Positions 17,402 to 26,412 of a DNA stretch of 64,000 nucleotides are shown piece after piece (within the stretch, counting starts at the first letter, position 1; the number at the start of each line of letters is the position of its first letter). A program made the translations under genes and the position numbers. Where the stretch lies: positions 1-64,000 of the forward strand of contig NZ_JAFREP010000028.1 in NCBI RefSeq assembly GCF_017377855.1, written 5' to 3'. The notes below the pieces were generated by a model that was not told the DNA's origin, searched no databases, and saw only the letters and a list, made by a program, of their open reading frames with translations. This DNA comes from Acanthopleuribacter pedis (GTDB taxonomy: Bacteria > Acidobacteriota > Holophagae > Acanthopleuribacterales > Acanthopleuribacteraceae).

Positions 17402-19695
17402 GCATTAATCTGCTGGGTAATGCGATCCAGTTTACTCGGCCAGTTTTGATGGGCAATTTCAGCGAGTTTGTAAGAAGTGGTGAGTTTGCGGCCTGTTTGC
17501 GACTGGTGTCCCCGCAGTTCCCGGCGCACACCCACCAGGGTCTTTTTCAATTTACCCAAATCATTGATCGTTGTTTGGAATTCATCGCGTTTCCGCTCAA
17601 GTTGTTCCAATTGGATCTTGGCCTGGTTAACCGTCTCACGCAACTCCTGAAGTTGCGGCGTCTCCTTGGCCCGATTGAGTTTGATCAGATTCTCGTGGTT
17701 CTTGATCAAATTTTCGTTCAAGCGAATCTGCGCCTTAAGCCCGCGAATGGACGTGTTGGTTTTGGCCTTTGCCCGAGTCAGTCGGGTGACCTGGTGGTTC
17801 ACGCCACTAATAACGCGCCTCAAATTCCCGCGCGTTCTTTGGAGATCGGACCTCATGACCCCCAACTCCTTTTGGAGCACGGTTTGAACATCACCCTGAC
17901 GGTACTTTCGCGTCTCTTTGCGTAGCGTCTTGGATGCCTGAATTTCGTCTTTTGACTGGCGAATGAGAGAACGCTGTTCCTTTACCAAACTTTTGGTACG
18001 CTCGCGCAGCTCACTTTGGGTGCGCAGCACAATCGGCGGCGAATCATCATTTTTGGCCAAGTTCAACACATCGTCAAAGGGGGAAACCTTGGGCGGCATG
18101 GGTTCCCGCTTCAGGGACTCCAATTGTTGGCTGATCTGAGGCGGCATCAAATGATCCATGAAGGTCGTCTCTTTTTGGCTCTGGTGATGGGTGGTCGGGT
18201 TCGATTCCACCATCGTTTCGTGATCTTTGCGAATCTCTTTAAGCACATCAATACGCGGCCGGTCGACCTTGGTGGGATGGGTAACCACCACCTGGTGTTC
18301 GTCTTTCTGGGTTTCAATCGGCGAAGGGGTAACCCCTAAATTCTGGGGCGTTTGCCGTTTGGTGGGGTTTTGCGTCGGCGTCAGCGTGGGATAACTGATC
18401 TCATCATCCAACGTTTGCTTCGGCGTCACGGTCGTGCTGCGATCATCGCGCTGCCGCTGCCCGTAGCGCGTGCGCGGGTTTTCATCCTTTGACAAGGTTG
18501 GGTAACTTATATCGTCTTGCTCAAGCGGGACACTCGGGGTCTTCATGTCATAAATGGACTGATCCAGGGTTACCAGACTGGTTTCGGTAAATTGGGTGGG
18601 TGGTGGACCGTTACCCCGGTGCGGTGTCAGGCCGAACGCCTGTTCCAAAAACTGTTTGGGCGATTGTTTTACCTCGTTTTTGCCGTCAAAACGAACCCAC
18701 TGGTTCTGTTGGTCACGGGTAAACACAAAACTTTTGTTGGTTTTGGTCGCCGGATCAAAACCGGTCATCAACACCTTAGCCGCGTTTTCGGTTTTGGAAG
18801 CAAACTGCGCCACGTCGGCGCGCAAGTTGCCGAGCCCGCCGATTTGGCTGGGAATACGATCAAACTTGGGGGCAATTTTGCCTTGCTGCTGCGCGCGTTT
18901 TTGCACCATGCGCTCAACCACCCCGGGATCGGAAACCACTTTTTCGGAGCGAGGATCGGGGCCGCGCGTCGAAAACAAACTGTTTTCGGGCACCTTCTGT
19001 TGGCCTTGGGGCATTTGCGAATAGTGGTTGACGGCGGTTTCGGCCAATTGATTTTTACTGATCTTTGGATCGCCCAGGAAGCGATTGAGCACATCCAGCG
19101 TCGGTGAGCCGCCAAAATGTTGCGGACTGGTTTGGGGCGTTTGAATTTTGTTCCCAAACACCAGGCGACCGCCGCGACCCATCAGGTCTTCGAGGGGCAA
19201 GGCGCGGGTATCCATCTCGGTGGGCACCCCGTTATCCATCATAAACAGACGAAGATCGGGATTGTTGAGATCGTCGGAGACGTTTTTGATCAAAAAGACG
19301 CCTTGCCCGTCGCCGTCAAAGCCATGGGCGATGGCGGCGAACTCACGACCGCGCATCATTTCCTTCATGCTATCGCCGTTAATGTCTTGGCGAATGTCGA
19401 TTCCGTTTTTGCCGGCGGTTTGCGGGGTCAAGGTATTGCGCGTTTCGCTGCCCTGGAATTGGGTGTCAAAACCACCCAGGGCGCGCGCGAGTGTGAAATC
19501 GCCGACCTTTTGCTGTTGGGGGCCTTGTTTGGTGTTGATGTTGGCCAAACCCGCCATCAGCATCAGGTCGCGATCACCGAACTGCTGCAGCGATTGAGAA
19601 CGCCGCTGCTGTTGCGGTTGCTGGGTGCGGACCTGAGGTACAAGACCTTGATTACGACCGACCCGCGACTGATAAGAATGCGGAAATGATGGCAT
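17398..19695 (-). CDS. Hypothetical coiled-coil protein, 765 aa
   Basis: I do not recognise a family. The N-terminal 300 residues include a Gln-rich stretch (VRTQQPQQQRRSQSLQQ) and a segment with DINGDS and GFDGDGQG that superficially resembles Ca-binding loops. The middle is low-complexity and carries two copies of an ISYPTL-x-NP motif. The last 220 residues are a long basic coiled coil (RTKSLVKEQRSLIRQSKDE and onward). There is no signal peptide. The start at 19695 has GGGAGG directly upstream, which rules out the extension to 19818. It is convergent and 4-bp-overlapping with the Ser/Thr kinase gene, and lies 194 bp downstream of the co-directional DNA glycosylase gene. Confidence 0.75.
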   Translation of the reverse strand: MPSFPHSYQSRVGRNQGLVPQVRTQQPQQQRRSQSLQQFGDRDLMLMAGLANINTKQGPQQQKVGDFTLARALGGFDTQFQGSETRNTLTPQTAGKNGIDIRQDINGDSMKEMMRGREFAAIAHGFDGDGQGVFLIKNVSDDLNNPDLRLFMMDNGVPTEMDTRALPLEDLMGRGGRLVFGNKIQTPQTSPQHFGGSPTLDVLNRFLGDPKISKNQLAETAVNHYSQMPQGQQKVPENSLFSTRGPDPRSEKVVSDPGVVERMVQKRAQQQGKIAPKFDRIPSQIGGLGNLRADVAQFASKTENAAKVLMTGFDPATKTNKSFVFTRDQQNQWVRFDGKNEVKQSPKQFLEQAFGLTPHRGNGPPPTQFTETSLVTLDQSIYDMKTPSVPLEQDDISYPTLSKDENPRTRYGQRQRDDRSTTVTPKQTLDDEISYPTLTPTQNPTKRQTPQNLGVTPSPIETQKDEHQVVVTHPTKVDRPRIDVLKEIRKDHETMVESNPTTHHQSQKETTFMDHLMPPQISQQLESLKREPMPPKVSPFDDVLNLAKNDDSPPIVLRTQSELRERTKSLVKEQRSLIRQSKDEIQASKTLRKETRKYRQGDVQTVLQKELGVMRSDLQRTRGNLRRVISGVNHQVTRLTRAKAKTNTSIRGLKAQIRLNENLIKNHENLIKLNRAKETPQLQELRETVNQAKIQLEQLERKRDEFQTTINDLGKLKKTLVGVRRELRGHQSQTGRKLTTSYKLAEIAHQNWPSKLDRITQQINA

Positions 19696-19889
19696 AAATC
19701 CTCCCAAACGCGACCCAAATTCCGACGGGCCACAACCCGATGAAGCTAAACTAACGTCCCAATATGGAGAAAATAAGGTGAAGCGCCGCAAATCCAAAAC
19801 AGCGCACAATGCCCACAATCACCCTAACAACCTTGGTCCAGTGAAGTTCTGAACCAAAACACGCTAATAGGGCCAAAATTACAAATGAG

Positions 19890-20534
19890 TTATGCTTCTT
19901 CTTTTTGAATTTTAGGTTGGTTATCGAGCCAGCGCCACAGATAAATACAGGCATAGCTGCGGTAAGGTCGCCAGCTTTCCGCAAGCGCGATACAAAGCTG
20001 ACGGCGGTCTTTGCCGCGCTCTTCAATCTGATAAAGGCGCGTCATGGCATTGACCACCCCTTGATCGCCGGCGGGAAAGATATCGGCGCGGGCCAGGGAA
20101 AACATCAGGATCATCTGAGCCGTCCACTCGCCTACCCCTTTGATTTGGGTCATAAAAGCCAGCGCCTCGTCATCGCCCATGTTTTTGACCGTGGCCAAAT
20201 CATGTTCGAGCGCAAAGGCGGCCACATTTTTGACGTACTTCGCTTTTTGCCCGGACAAACCGGCACCGCGCAGGGCCTCGGTTTCGATGGCTACCAGCGC
20301 CTTGGGGTCGGGGTACTCGCGGTCAAACAAGGCCAAAAAGCGGCCGCAGATGGTGTCGGCGGCTTTGACAGAAAGCTGCTGACCCACAATCGCGCGTACC
20401 AAATGGAAGTAAATATCGGCCCGCGGTTGTTGTTGGGGTAAAGGCGCATCGGGCAGGATCCGGGCAAGCACGGGATCGCGCTTGAGGAAATCATAAGCAC
20501 TCTGGGCAATCAAACCCGCCTCCTTGAACGACAA
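19890..20534 (-). CDS. DNA-3-methyladenine glycosylase II (AlkA-like, HhH-GPD)
   Basis: A 214-aa HhH-GPD base-excision repair glycosylase. The helix-hairpin-helix reads IKGVGEWTAQMIL and is followed by FPAGDQGV, whose Asp is the expected catalytic residue of AlkA-type enzymes. The C-terminal SWRPYRSYACIYLWR is also characteristic of the family. It should excise alkylated purines such as 3-methyladenine. It lacks the N-terminal domain of E. coli AlkA, giving the short form common in many bacteria. The start appears to be TTG at 20534, since an in-frame TGA lies two codons upstream and no ATG is available. No strong ribosome binding site is seen. It is divergent from lon. Confidence 0.9.
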   Translation of the reverse strand: MSFKEAGLIAQSAYDFLKRDPVLARILPDAPLPQQQPRADIYFHLVRAIVGQQLSVKAADTICGRFLALFDREYPDPKALVAIETEALRGAGLSGQKAKYVKNVAAFALEHDLATVKNMGDDEALAFMTQIKGVGEWTAQMILMFSLARADIFPAGDQGVVNAMTRLYQIEERGKDRRQLCIALAESWRPYRSYACIYLWRWLDNQPKIQKEEA

Positions 20535-20602
20535 CCATCATTATTTGAGGAATGAAGCAACCATAACACAGCCATCCAAAGGGCGCGTCAAAGAAAAAAG
20601 CC

Positions 20603-20632
20603 AAAACCTTAGTGTAAGGGACTAAGGTTTTT
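20603..20632. promoter_or_regulatory. Perfect inverted repeat upstream of lon
   Basis: AAAACCTTAGT and ACTAAGGTTTT form a perfect 11-bp inverted repeat with a 7-base spacer. It lies in the AT-rich 311-bp region between the divergent glycosylase and lon genes, about 215 bp before the lon start. It does not match CIRCE. It could be an operator or, because T follows it, a terminator-like hairpin pointing toward lon. Confidence 0.5.
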
Positions 20633-20845
20633 AAAATCCACGAAAACGGTATCAAGCCCTAACCCAAAAAAAGAAGCAAAACCCTCGAGCCTGGGTTTAT
20701 CTCACAAACCGCTGACTTCATTGAGCATAAGCAAACAAAGCACGATAAACACACACCAAAAAGAAGAAAAAAAGAACCATCCATCACTTGCGCCCGTATG
20801 TGTTTAGTGATTAAGTTGAACAAAATTTGAGCGAGGTGATATCAC

Positions 20846-23278
20846 ATGAACGAACAACATGAAGATCACATCCAAACAGCGGATTACCCGCTCCTTGCCA
20901 TTCGCAATGTGGTTGTGTTTCCCGAAACACCCAAACGACTGTTTTTTAACCGACCCCAATCCTTAGAAGCCATTAAATTCGCCGCGCGCATGAAACGCCC
21001 TGTCGTGGTCGTCACGCTTCGCGGCCCCGAACGCGAGATTCGCGACCTTCACGACATCTACACCATGGGTGTCATGGGTACGATTTCCCAATTACAACGC
21101 CTTCCCAACGGCACCATCCAAGCTTTCTTCTCCCCTACGCAACGGGCTTCCATTCAAGGTCTCAACAAAGACGGCCCTTTCTATACGGTTAAAGCGGCGC
21201 CGGTCGCCTCGCGGGAATCGGCCGATCAGGAATTGCCGCGCCTGGTTCAGGCCCTAAAACAGGAATTCTTTAACCACGTTGATTTCGAAAAACGATCCGG
21301 CAATTTTCAATGGAGCGAGGAACTGGACCGCAACGATGTACCCGCGGGCCGCTTCGCCGACGCGGTCGCGCCGATGCTTAACGCCTCCCTCGATGAAATG
21401 CAGGAAGTCCTCGAGACCTTGGACACCCGTGAACGCGTGGAGAAGGTCTACACCTTGCTCTACAAAGAAATGAAGCAAAAAGAATTCGAGCGCGACCTCA
21501 AGGCCAAAGTCGAGGAAGCGGTCGGCAAACGCCAAAAAGAATACTTCCTCAACGAACAAATGCGCGCCATCCAAGAAGAAATGGGCGAATCGCCTGAGAA
21601 CGACGAATTCGGCAGCATTCAGGAAGCCATTGATGCGGCCGAAATGCCCGAGCACGCCAAAGACACGGCCGAAAAGGAATTGGCCAAACTGCGGCGCATC
21701 GGCATGCAATCCCACGAGGCGACCCCGGTGCGCAACTACTTAGATTGGCTGGTAAGCCTGCCTTGGTCCAAAGCCACGGAGGACAATTTTGACGTGGCCC
21801 ACGCTGAGGCAGTCCTCGACGAGGACCATTTCGGCCTGGAAAAACCGAAGGAACGCATTATCGAATTCATGGCGGTCTCCAAGGCGGTCGGCGAACTCAA
21901 AGGACCGATCATCTGCTTGTCGGGACCCCCGGGCGTCGGCAAAACCTCCCTGGCCAAGGGCATCGCCCGCGCGCTGGGTCGCGAATTCGCCCGCATCAGC
22001 ATGGGGGGCGTCCGCGATGAAGCGGAAATTCGCGGTCACCGCCGCACCTACATCGGCGCCTTGCCCGGAAAAATCATTCAAACCATGAAAAAGGTCGCCC
22101 GCAACAACCCCGTGATTCTGTTGGATGAAATCGACAAAATCAGCAACTACTACGGCGGCGGTCCCACGGCGGCCTTGCTCGAGGTGCTCGACCCGGAACA
22201 AAACAACAGCTTTATGGACCATTACCTCGAGGTAGAGTACGACCTCTCGAAGGTGTTGTTCATTACCACGGCCAACGATTTGGCATCGATCCCCCTGCCC
22301 TTGCGCGACCGCATGGAAGTCATTGAGGTCAGCGGTTATACCGAATTGGAAAAAGTCCAAATCGCCAACCGCTACCTGCTCCCGAAACAGAAAAAAGAGA
22401 ACGGCTTAACGGAAAACCAACTGCGCTTGCCACAAAAACAACTGCTCAAGGTGATCCGCGGCTATACCCGCGAGGCGGGCGTGCGCGGCCTGGAACGTAC
22501 CTTGGCCAAACTGTGCCGCAAGGCGGTCACGGAACGTATCAAAGACGGCAAAAACACCGCGGTGCGCATGACAGACGCCAAGGTCACCAAATACTTGGGT
22601 CCACCTCGGTTCGTACGCGGCGAGCTGGAAGCCCAAAACCACGCGGGCATGGTTACGGGCCTGGCCTGGACCAGTGTCGGCGGCGAAACGCTTTCGATTG
22701 AAGTGGCAACGATGAAAGGCACGGGCAAGTTGTCGCTCACGGGAACCCTCGGCGACGTCATGAAAGAATCGGCGCAAGCGGCACTTTCTTACGTTCGCTC
22801 CCACGCCAATGATTTAGGGATTTATGCCAAAACCTTCAAGGACTTGGACCTCCACATCCACGTTCCCGCGGGTGGCACGCCCAAGGACGGCCCCTCGGCC
22901 GGCATCGCCTTAACCGGCGGCATTGTTTCAGCATTGACGGGGATTCCCATCAATTGGAACGTGGGCCTGACCGGCGAGGTCACCCTGCGCGGGAACGTCT
23001 TGCCGATCGGGGGCTTGAAAGAAAAACTGATGGCAGCGTTGCGCGCCCAGATTGAAACGGTGATCATTCCCGATCAAAACGCCAAAGATCTGGCCGAGGT
23101 GCCCGCCGAAATTCGTGATCGCTTGCGCATCGTGAAGGTCAAACACGTCAGTGAAATCTTCCCGATTCTGCTGGAACAACTCCCCTTGCCGGTGGTGGAA
23201 CAAGACGAGCCGGTGACGGCCGACGACCTGCCGGCTCCCCAAAACAACGATTCGAATCCCATGCCCAGCATGGATTAA
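20846..23278 (+). CDS. lon: ATP-dependent Lon protease
   Basis: An 810-aa Lon protease that degrades misfolded and short-lived regulatory proteins in the cytoplasm. The N-terminal LON substrate-binding domain (about 12-205) and a coiled linker precede the AAA+ module, with Walker A GPPGVGKTS near 361 and Walker B VILLDEIDK near 423. The C-terminal protease domain has the catalytic Ser in DGPSAGIA (near 683) and Lys in GGLKEKL (near 722). Length and motifs are complete. GAGCGAGGTGAT precedes the ATG. The long AT-rich upstream region with a perfect inverted repeat suggests regulated transcription. A strong terminator follows. Confidence 0.97.
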   Translation: MNEQHEDHIQTADYPLLAIRNVVVFPETPKRLFFNRPQSLEAIKFAARMKRPVVVVTLRGPEREIRDLHDIYTMGVMGTISQLQRLPNGTIQAFFSPTQRASIQGLNKDGPFYTVKAAPVASRESADQELPRLVQALKQEFFNHVDFEKRSGNFQWSEELDRNDVPAGRFADAVAPMLNASLDEMQEVLETLDTRERVEKVYTLLYKEMKQKEFERDLKAKVEEAVGKRQKEYFLNEQMRAIQEEMGESPENDEFGSIQEAIDAAEMPEHAKDTAEKELAKLRRIGMQSHEATPVRNYLDWLVSLPWSKATEDNFDVAHAEAVLDEDHFGLEKPKERIIEFMAVSKAVGELKGPIICLSGPPGVGKTSLAKGIARALGREFARISMGGVRDEAEIRGHRRTYIGALPGKIIQTMKKVARNNPVILLDEIDKISNYYGGGPTAALLEVLDPEQNNSFMDHYLEVEYDLSKVLFITTANDLASIPLPLRDRMEVIEVSGYTELEKVQIANRYLLPKQKKENGLTENQLRLPQKQLLKVIRGYTREAGVRGLERTLAKLCRKAVTERIKDGKNTAVRMTDAKVTKYLGPPRFVRGELEAQNHAGMVTGLAWTSVGGETLSIEVATMKGTGKLSLTGTLGDVMKESAQAALSYVRSHANDLGIYAKTFKDLDLHIHVPAGGTPKDGPSAGIALTGGIVSALTGIPINWNVGLTGEVTLRGNVLPIGGLKEKLMAALRAQIETVIIPDQNAKDLAEVPAEIRDRLRIVKVKHVSEIFPILLEQLPLPVVEQDEPVTADDLPAPQNNDSNPMPSMD

Positions 23279-23281
23279 GTG

Positions 23282-23313
23282 AAAGGCCGGGCGGCAAGCC
23301 CGGCCTTTTGTTT
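23282..23313 (+). terminator. Rho-independent terminator after lon
   Basis: AAAGGCCGGGC / GCCCGGCCTTT is a perfect stem with a 5-base loop followed by TTTTGTTTTC. It starts directly after the stop codon. It may also act weakly on the convergent decarboxylase gene. Confidence 0.9.
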
Positions 23314-23325
23314 TCTTAAGCTCGG

Positions 23326-24819
23326 TTAAATGGAGGCCGGCGGCTCGGTCACAACCCACTCGCGATAAAGCGTCTTGGCAATGTGATCGAGTTTTTCCAA
23401 GCACTGTTGAATCTCCGCATCCAAGGTGCGGGGATTGATGGTACACATACGGATCACGGTTTCCTCGTTGAGTTTGGTGTAGATCACCATGCCGTAACCG
23501 GTTTTGTTAAAGGTGTCGACAATCTCACGGTTAAGGGCGTCAAGCGTTTCTTGGTCCAGTCCCGGCGGCCGGAAGCGGAAGGTCACCACGGCCAATTGCG
23601 GCGGACTCACCAATTCCCACCAGCGTTGCTGAACCACGGTTTTGGCAACCGTTTCGGCCAGTTCAATACCGCGACACTGGGCCGCTTCGAAGGCGTCGGC
23701 GCCAAAAATTTTGAGGGAAAACCACAGCTTGAGCGCGCGGAAATCACGGGTGAGTTGAATGCCGTAATCGCAAAAATTGGGTTCGTCGGATTCTTCAATG
23801 AGTTTGAGGTATTCGGCCGAATAACTGAAGGTCCGTCGCAGGTCGTAGCCATTGCGAACCATGACACAACCGGCGGAATAGGGCTGGAACATCCACTTGT
23901 GGGGATCCAACCCGAGCGAATCGACCTTTTCAATCCCGGACAAAACCTTGCGGCCAGGTTCGCAAAAAATCGCCCCGGCACCGTAGGCACCGTCGGCATG
24001 TAGCCAAAGGTCTTCCCGCCGGCAAATTTCGGCAACCTCGTTGAGGGGATCCACGCTCCCGGTATTGGTGGTCCCGGCATTGACCACGACGCAAAACGGA
24101 CGCAACCCCTTGGCGCGATCCCCCGCGATGCGGGCGGCCAACAATTCGGGCCGAAGCCGCCAGGTCTCGTCGCACGGCAGGCGAACAACCTGTTGCGGTT
24201 GAAAACCCAACAACCAGAGGTTGCGGTCGAGGGATTTATGGGTTTGATCGGAGCAGTAAACCACGGCGTTGGTGGGATCGTTGCCGAGTTTGACATTGCG
24301 CGCGGTGGCCATGGCGACCAGACCGGCCTCACTGCCACCGCTGAGAAACACGCCGCGCGCACCGGCGGGAAAACCAACCAAACGGCGCAACCACTCCAGT
24401 GTGATCAGTTCAATTTCTGAGGCCCCGGCCCCACCGATCCAGGTCCCGCAAAAGACGTTAAATCCATTGGTGAGCAATTCGGCAAGGGCACCCGCGTAGT
24501 TGCCCGGCCCGGGAACAAAAGCAAAAAATCGGGGGTGGTCGTGGTGGGTGATGTTTTGGAACACGTGCTGCTCCAGGTCACCGATAAGGGTGTCAAAAGC
24601 CTCGGGTTCGCGCGGCAGGGGTTGGCCGAGGACGCGTTGCAAATCGCGACCCGATTTGACATTTAGCACATGGTGTTGCCGAATCTGGGTGAGATGGTCG
24701 ACGACGGCGTCAATCGCACGGTAACCCATGCGGCGCATGGTTTCGGCGTCAAGGGTGAGGGGTGCTTGAGAAGAAGAAGAGAACCTGGATCGTTTGGCTC
24801 GTGTCACGTCTAAAGCCAT
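23326..24819 (-). CDS. PLP-dependent (group II, aromatic-type) amino acid decarboxylase
   Basis: A 497-aa fold-type I PLP enzyme of the DDC/GAD family. The PLP-binding lysine lies in DPHKWMFQPY (near 308), and the cofactor-binding region includes LSGGSEAGLVAMATAR, NAGTTNTGS and LHADGAYG. The product is a decarboxylated amine or beta-amino acid; the substrate (aromatic amino acid, glutamate or aspartate) cannot be fixed from sequence alone. The start at 24819 follows TTGGAGGCATCA; the in-frame extension to 24972 has no such support and reads poorly. It is convergent with lon and cytoplasmic. Confidence 0.93.
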   Translation of the reverse strand: MALDVTRAKRSRFSSSSQAPLTLDAETMRRMGYRAIDAVVDHLTQIRQHHVLNVKSGRDLQRVLGQPLPREPEAFDTLIGDLEQHVFQNITHHDHPRFFAFVPGPGNYAGALAELLTNGFNVFCGTWIGGAGASEIELITLEWLRRLVGFPAGARGVFLSGGSEAGLVAMATARNVKLGNDPTNAVVYCSDQTHKSLDRNLWLLGFQPQQVVRLPCDETWRLRPELLAARIAGDRAKGLRPFCVVVNAGTTNTGSVDPLNEVAEICRREDLWLHADGAYGAGAIFCEPGRKVLSGIEKVDSLGLDPHKWMFQPYSAGCVMVRNGYDLRRTFSYSAEYLKLIEESDEPNFCDYGIQLTRDFRALKLWFSLKIFGADAFEAAQCRGIELAETVAKTVVQQRWWELVSPPQLAVVTFRFRPPGLDQETLDALNREIVDTFNKTGYGMVIYTKLNEETVIRMCTINPRTLDAEIQQCLEKLDHIAKTLYREWVVTEPPASI

Positions 24820-25278
24820 GGGGTGATGCCTCCAAGAAATAGGAAAGAGGGGCGGGAAAATCCCGTTGCGGTTGTCGCTAAGCACAAGCACACCCACCAC
24901 GACGGTTTGGGAAGACCGCCGCAAAACCCCGGAAAACAGGCGTCGCCCAACGCATCCAAACACGACAGGCACGATCCTGTACTGAAAGCCGGATTTAAGC
25001 GGATGCGTGTTTGGGCAATATACTGCCCGCGCTTATCGGGGCAACATGCAACACACGACAAAAATACGGCCGTCACTACCGGCGTGGGTTCTACCCGAAG
25101 GGCTAATTGCCGGTGGGTATCCCTTCGTTTTCCGAACCATTACGCGTCCGATTCCCCCGCCGGTCAGGCGGCAGTTTTTTCGAAAAAGATAGGGGTTCAC
25201 CGAGCAAGATATGCGTTCAGGACAGAATCGGTCTCCTCGCGAAGGGGGTTAGAGGAAACATAGGGACCACGGGCCGTA

Positions 25279-25455
25279 AAACCTAAGAGGCACTGAAGCG
25301 AGGAATTATCGCTAAAAATCTGAAGCGAAATGGTTTGTGAAAAGCGGACCGGGGTCGCGCACGACGCGCACCCGTTGGCCCTGAGCATTTTCACAGGCCG
25401 TTGCAACCCAGAGGTTTAGTAAAAATCCCCGCGAGTTCTCGCGCGTCTTTAGGTT
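25279..25455. repeat. AACCTAAGA-ended palindromic repeat, full copy 1
   Basis: About 177 bp beginning AAACCTAAGAGG and ending TCTTTAGGTT, so the ends are inverted repeats. Internal blocks such as GAAATGGTTTGTGAAAAGCGG, TTTTCACAGGCCGTTGC and CCCAGAGGTTTAG match the copy at 43611-43772 in reverse orientation. There is no coding capacity. It could be a MITE or a large REP-like element. Confidence 0.7.
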
Positions 25456-25912
25456 GAGGAATAGGGCCGAAAAATCGCGACGCGCACGGTGAGGGGTGGC
25501 CAAGGCGCCGACCCAAGGCGATGGAGAAGAGCGGCTGTGCCGACCCCGGCACCTTGCGCTTATCCGTGTTCCATTGCAATGGGTTGGTGCGATGGGTGTC
25601 ACCACGCATCGTACTTTAAGGTTGTATGTTGGGTACACGAGATGGGGAAACGCAAACATAATTTAATTCCAGAGGACAGGACATGTATTAGGTAACAAAG
25701 GGGTATCGGGGGCCGTGAATTACCCTTCATCTTGGTGCTTAAAATCAACCAAGTCAAAGAAATCGGTGAAAAATTTAAAAAAAATCACGAATATTTACTA
25801 GGAAACTAAATGTAGCCCGTCAGGGCAAATATGAAAAAGTCCGTTTTTCGCCCTTTCAAGGCCATTCCAGATTTCAATCATAGGCGGCTATCCATTTGGT
25901 TTGAATAGACCT

Positions 25913-25952
25913 AAAAAAATACTCACCGCACCCGGTGGATGCGGCGAGTATT
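25913..25952 (-). terminator. Rho-independent terminator of the 126-aa secreted protein gene
   Basis: Read on the minus strand, AATACTCGCCGCA pairs with TGCGGTGAGTATT (13 bp, one mismatch, 9-base loop) and is followed by TTTTTT. One arm is contributed by the adjoining half copy of the AACCTAAGA repeat. Confidence 0.85.
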
Positions 25953-26017
25953 TTCACAGGCCGTTGCAGCCCAGAGGTTTACCAAAAATTACCGCGCGTT
26001 ATCGTGCTTCTTAGGTT
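25953..26017. repeat. AACCTAAGA-ended repeat, half copy
   Basis: It matches only the half of the element containing TTTTCACAGGCCGTTGCAG, CCCAGAGGTTTA and the end CTTCTTAGGTT. The other half is absent; in its place stands the terminator hairpin. Confidence 0.7.
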
Positions 26018-26031
26018 TTAGCCTGTCGCCG

Positions 26032-26412
26032 TTATTCGTCGCAGTAATCGGTCACGCGGTCGATGCTGTCGACGAGGTTGTCCATGCGCGCCACGGCCGC
26101 CTCTAAAGAATCAGCCTCGGCAAGCGCCGCCATGCGCTTGCGCATCGTGGTGCCGAGGTTGGTTTCCCGTTGATTACCCAGGTCGATCAATGCATCCGCC
26201 AGAATATAAGTGTCTTCGGCTAGGTCGGTTACATATTGCTCGAACCGACGCAGGTCCCGATCACTGAAGTCGTCGTTTTCTTCCAACTCGCCGAGGAAGT
26301 TGGCAACCTCGTTCCAATCGTTGGAGAGATCATTAATATCCTCACAGATGTCCCCGGCAAACGCCATCGACATACTTAAAAACAAAAAAACGGTCATGAG
26401 ACGAATCAACAT
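26032..26412 (-). CDS. Small secreted hypothetical protein, 126 aa
   Basis: I do not recognise a family. A signal peptide (MLIRLMTVFLFLSMSMAFA) is followed by an acidic, helical mature protein of about 107 aa. It has one Cys near each end (GDICED and DYCDE), so an intramolecular disulfide bringing the termini together is plausible in the periplasm. The body is rich in Asp, Glu, Leu and Ala, suggesting a helical bundle. The start at 26412 follows ACAGGAGGAAAGGG, an excellent ribosome binding site; the extension to 26478 would hide the signal peptide. A clear terminator lies 80 bp downstream. Confidence 0.8.
   Translation of the reverse strand: MLIRLMTVFLFLSMSMAFAGDICEDINDLSNDWNEVANFLGELEENDDFSDRDLRRFEQYVTDLAEDTYILADALIDLGNQRETNLGTTMRKRMAALAEADSLEAAVARMDNLVDSIDRVTDYCDE

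Larger units (their letters stand above)
24820..26031. other. Gene-poor 1.2-kb region with repeats
   Basis: No supported gene. The stretch holds one full and one half copy of the AACCTAAGA repeat (25279-25455, 25953-26017) and a terminator for the 126-aa gene. The 25640-25900 part is AT-rich and featureless to me. Confidence 0.5.

Noticed and set aside
20603..20632. CIRCE heat-shock element upstream of lon
   Set aside because: The arms do not resemble the CIRCE consensus (TTAGCACTC) and the spacer is 7 rather than 9 bases.
25197..25700. Short frames in the decarboxylase / 126-aa intergenic region
   Set aside because: They overlap the palindromic repeat and one another on both strands; none has a plausible start signal.
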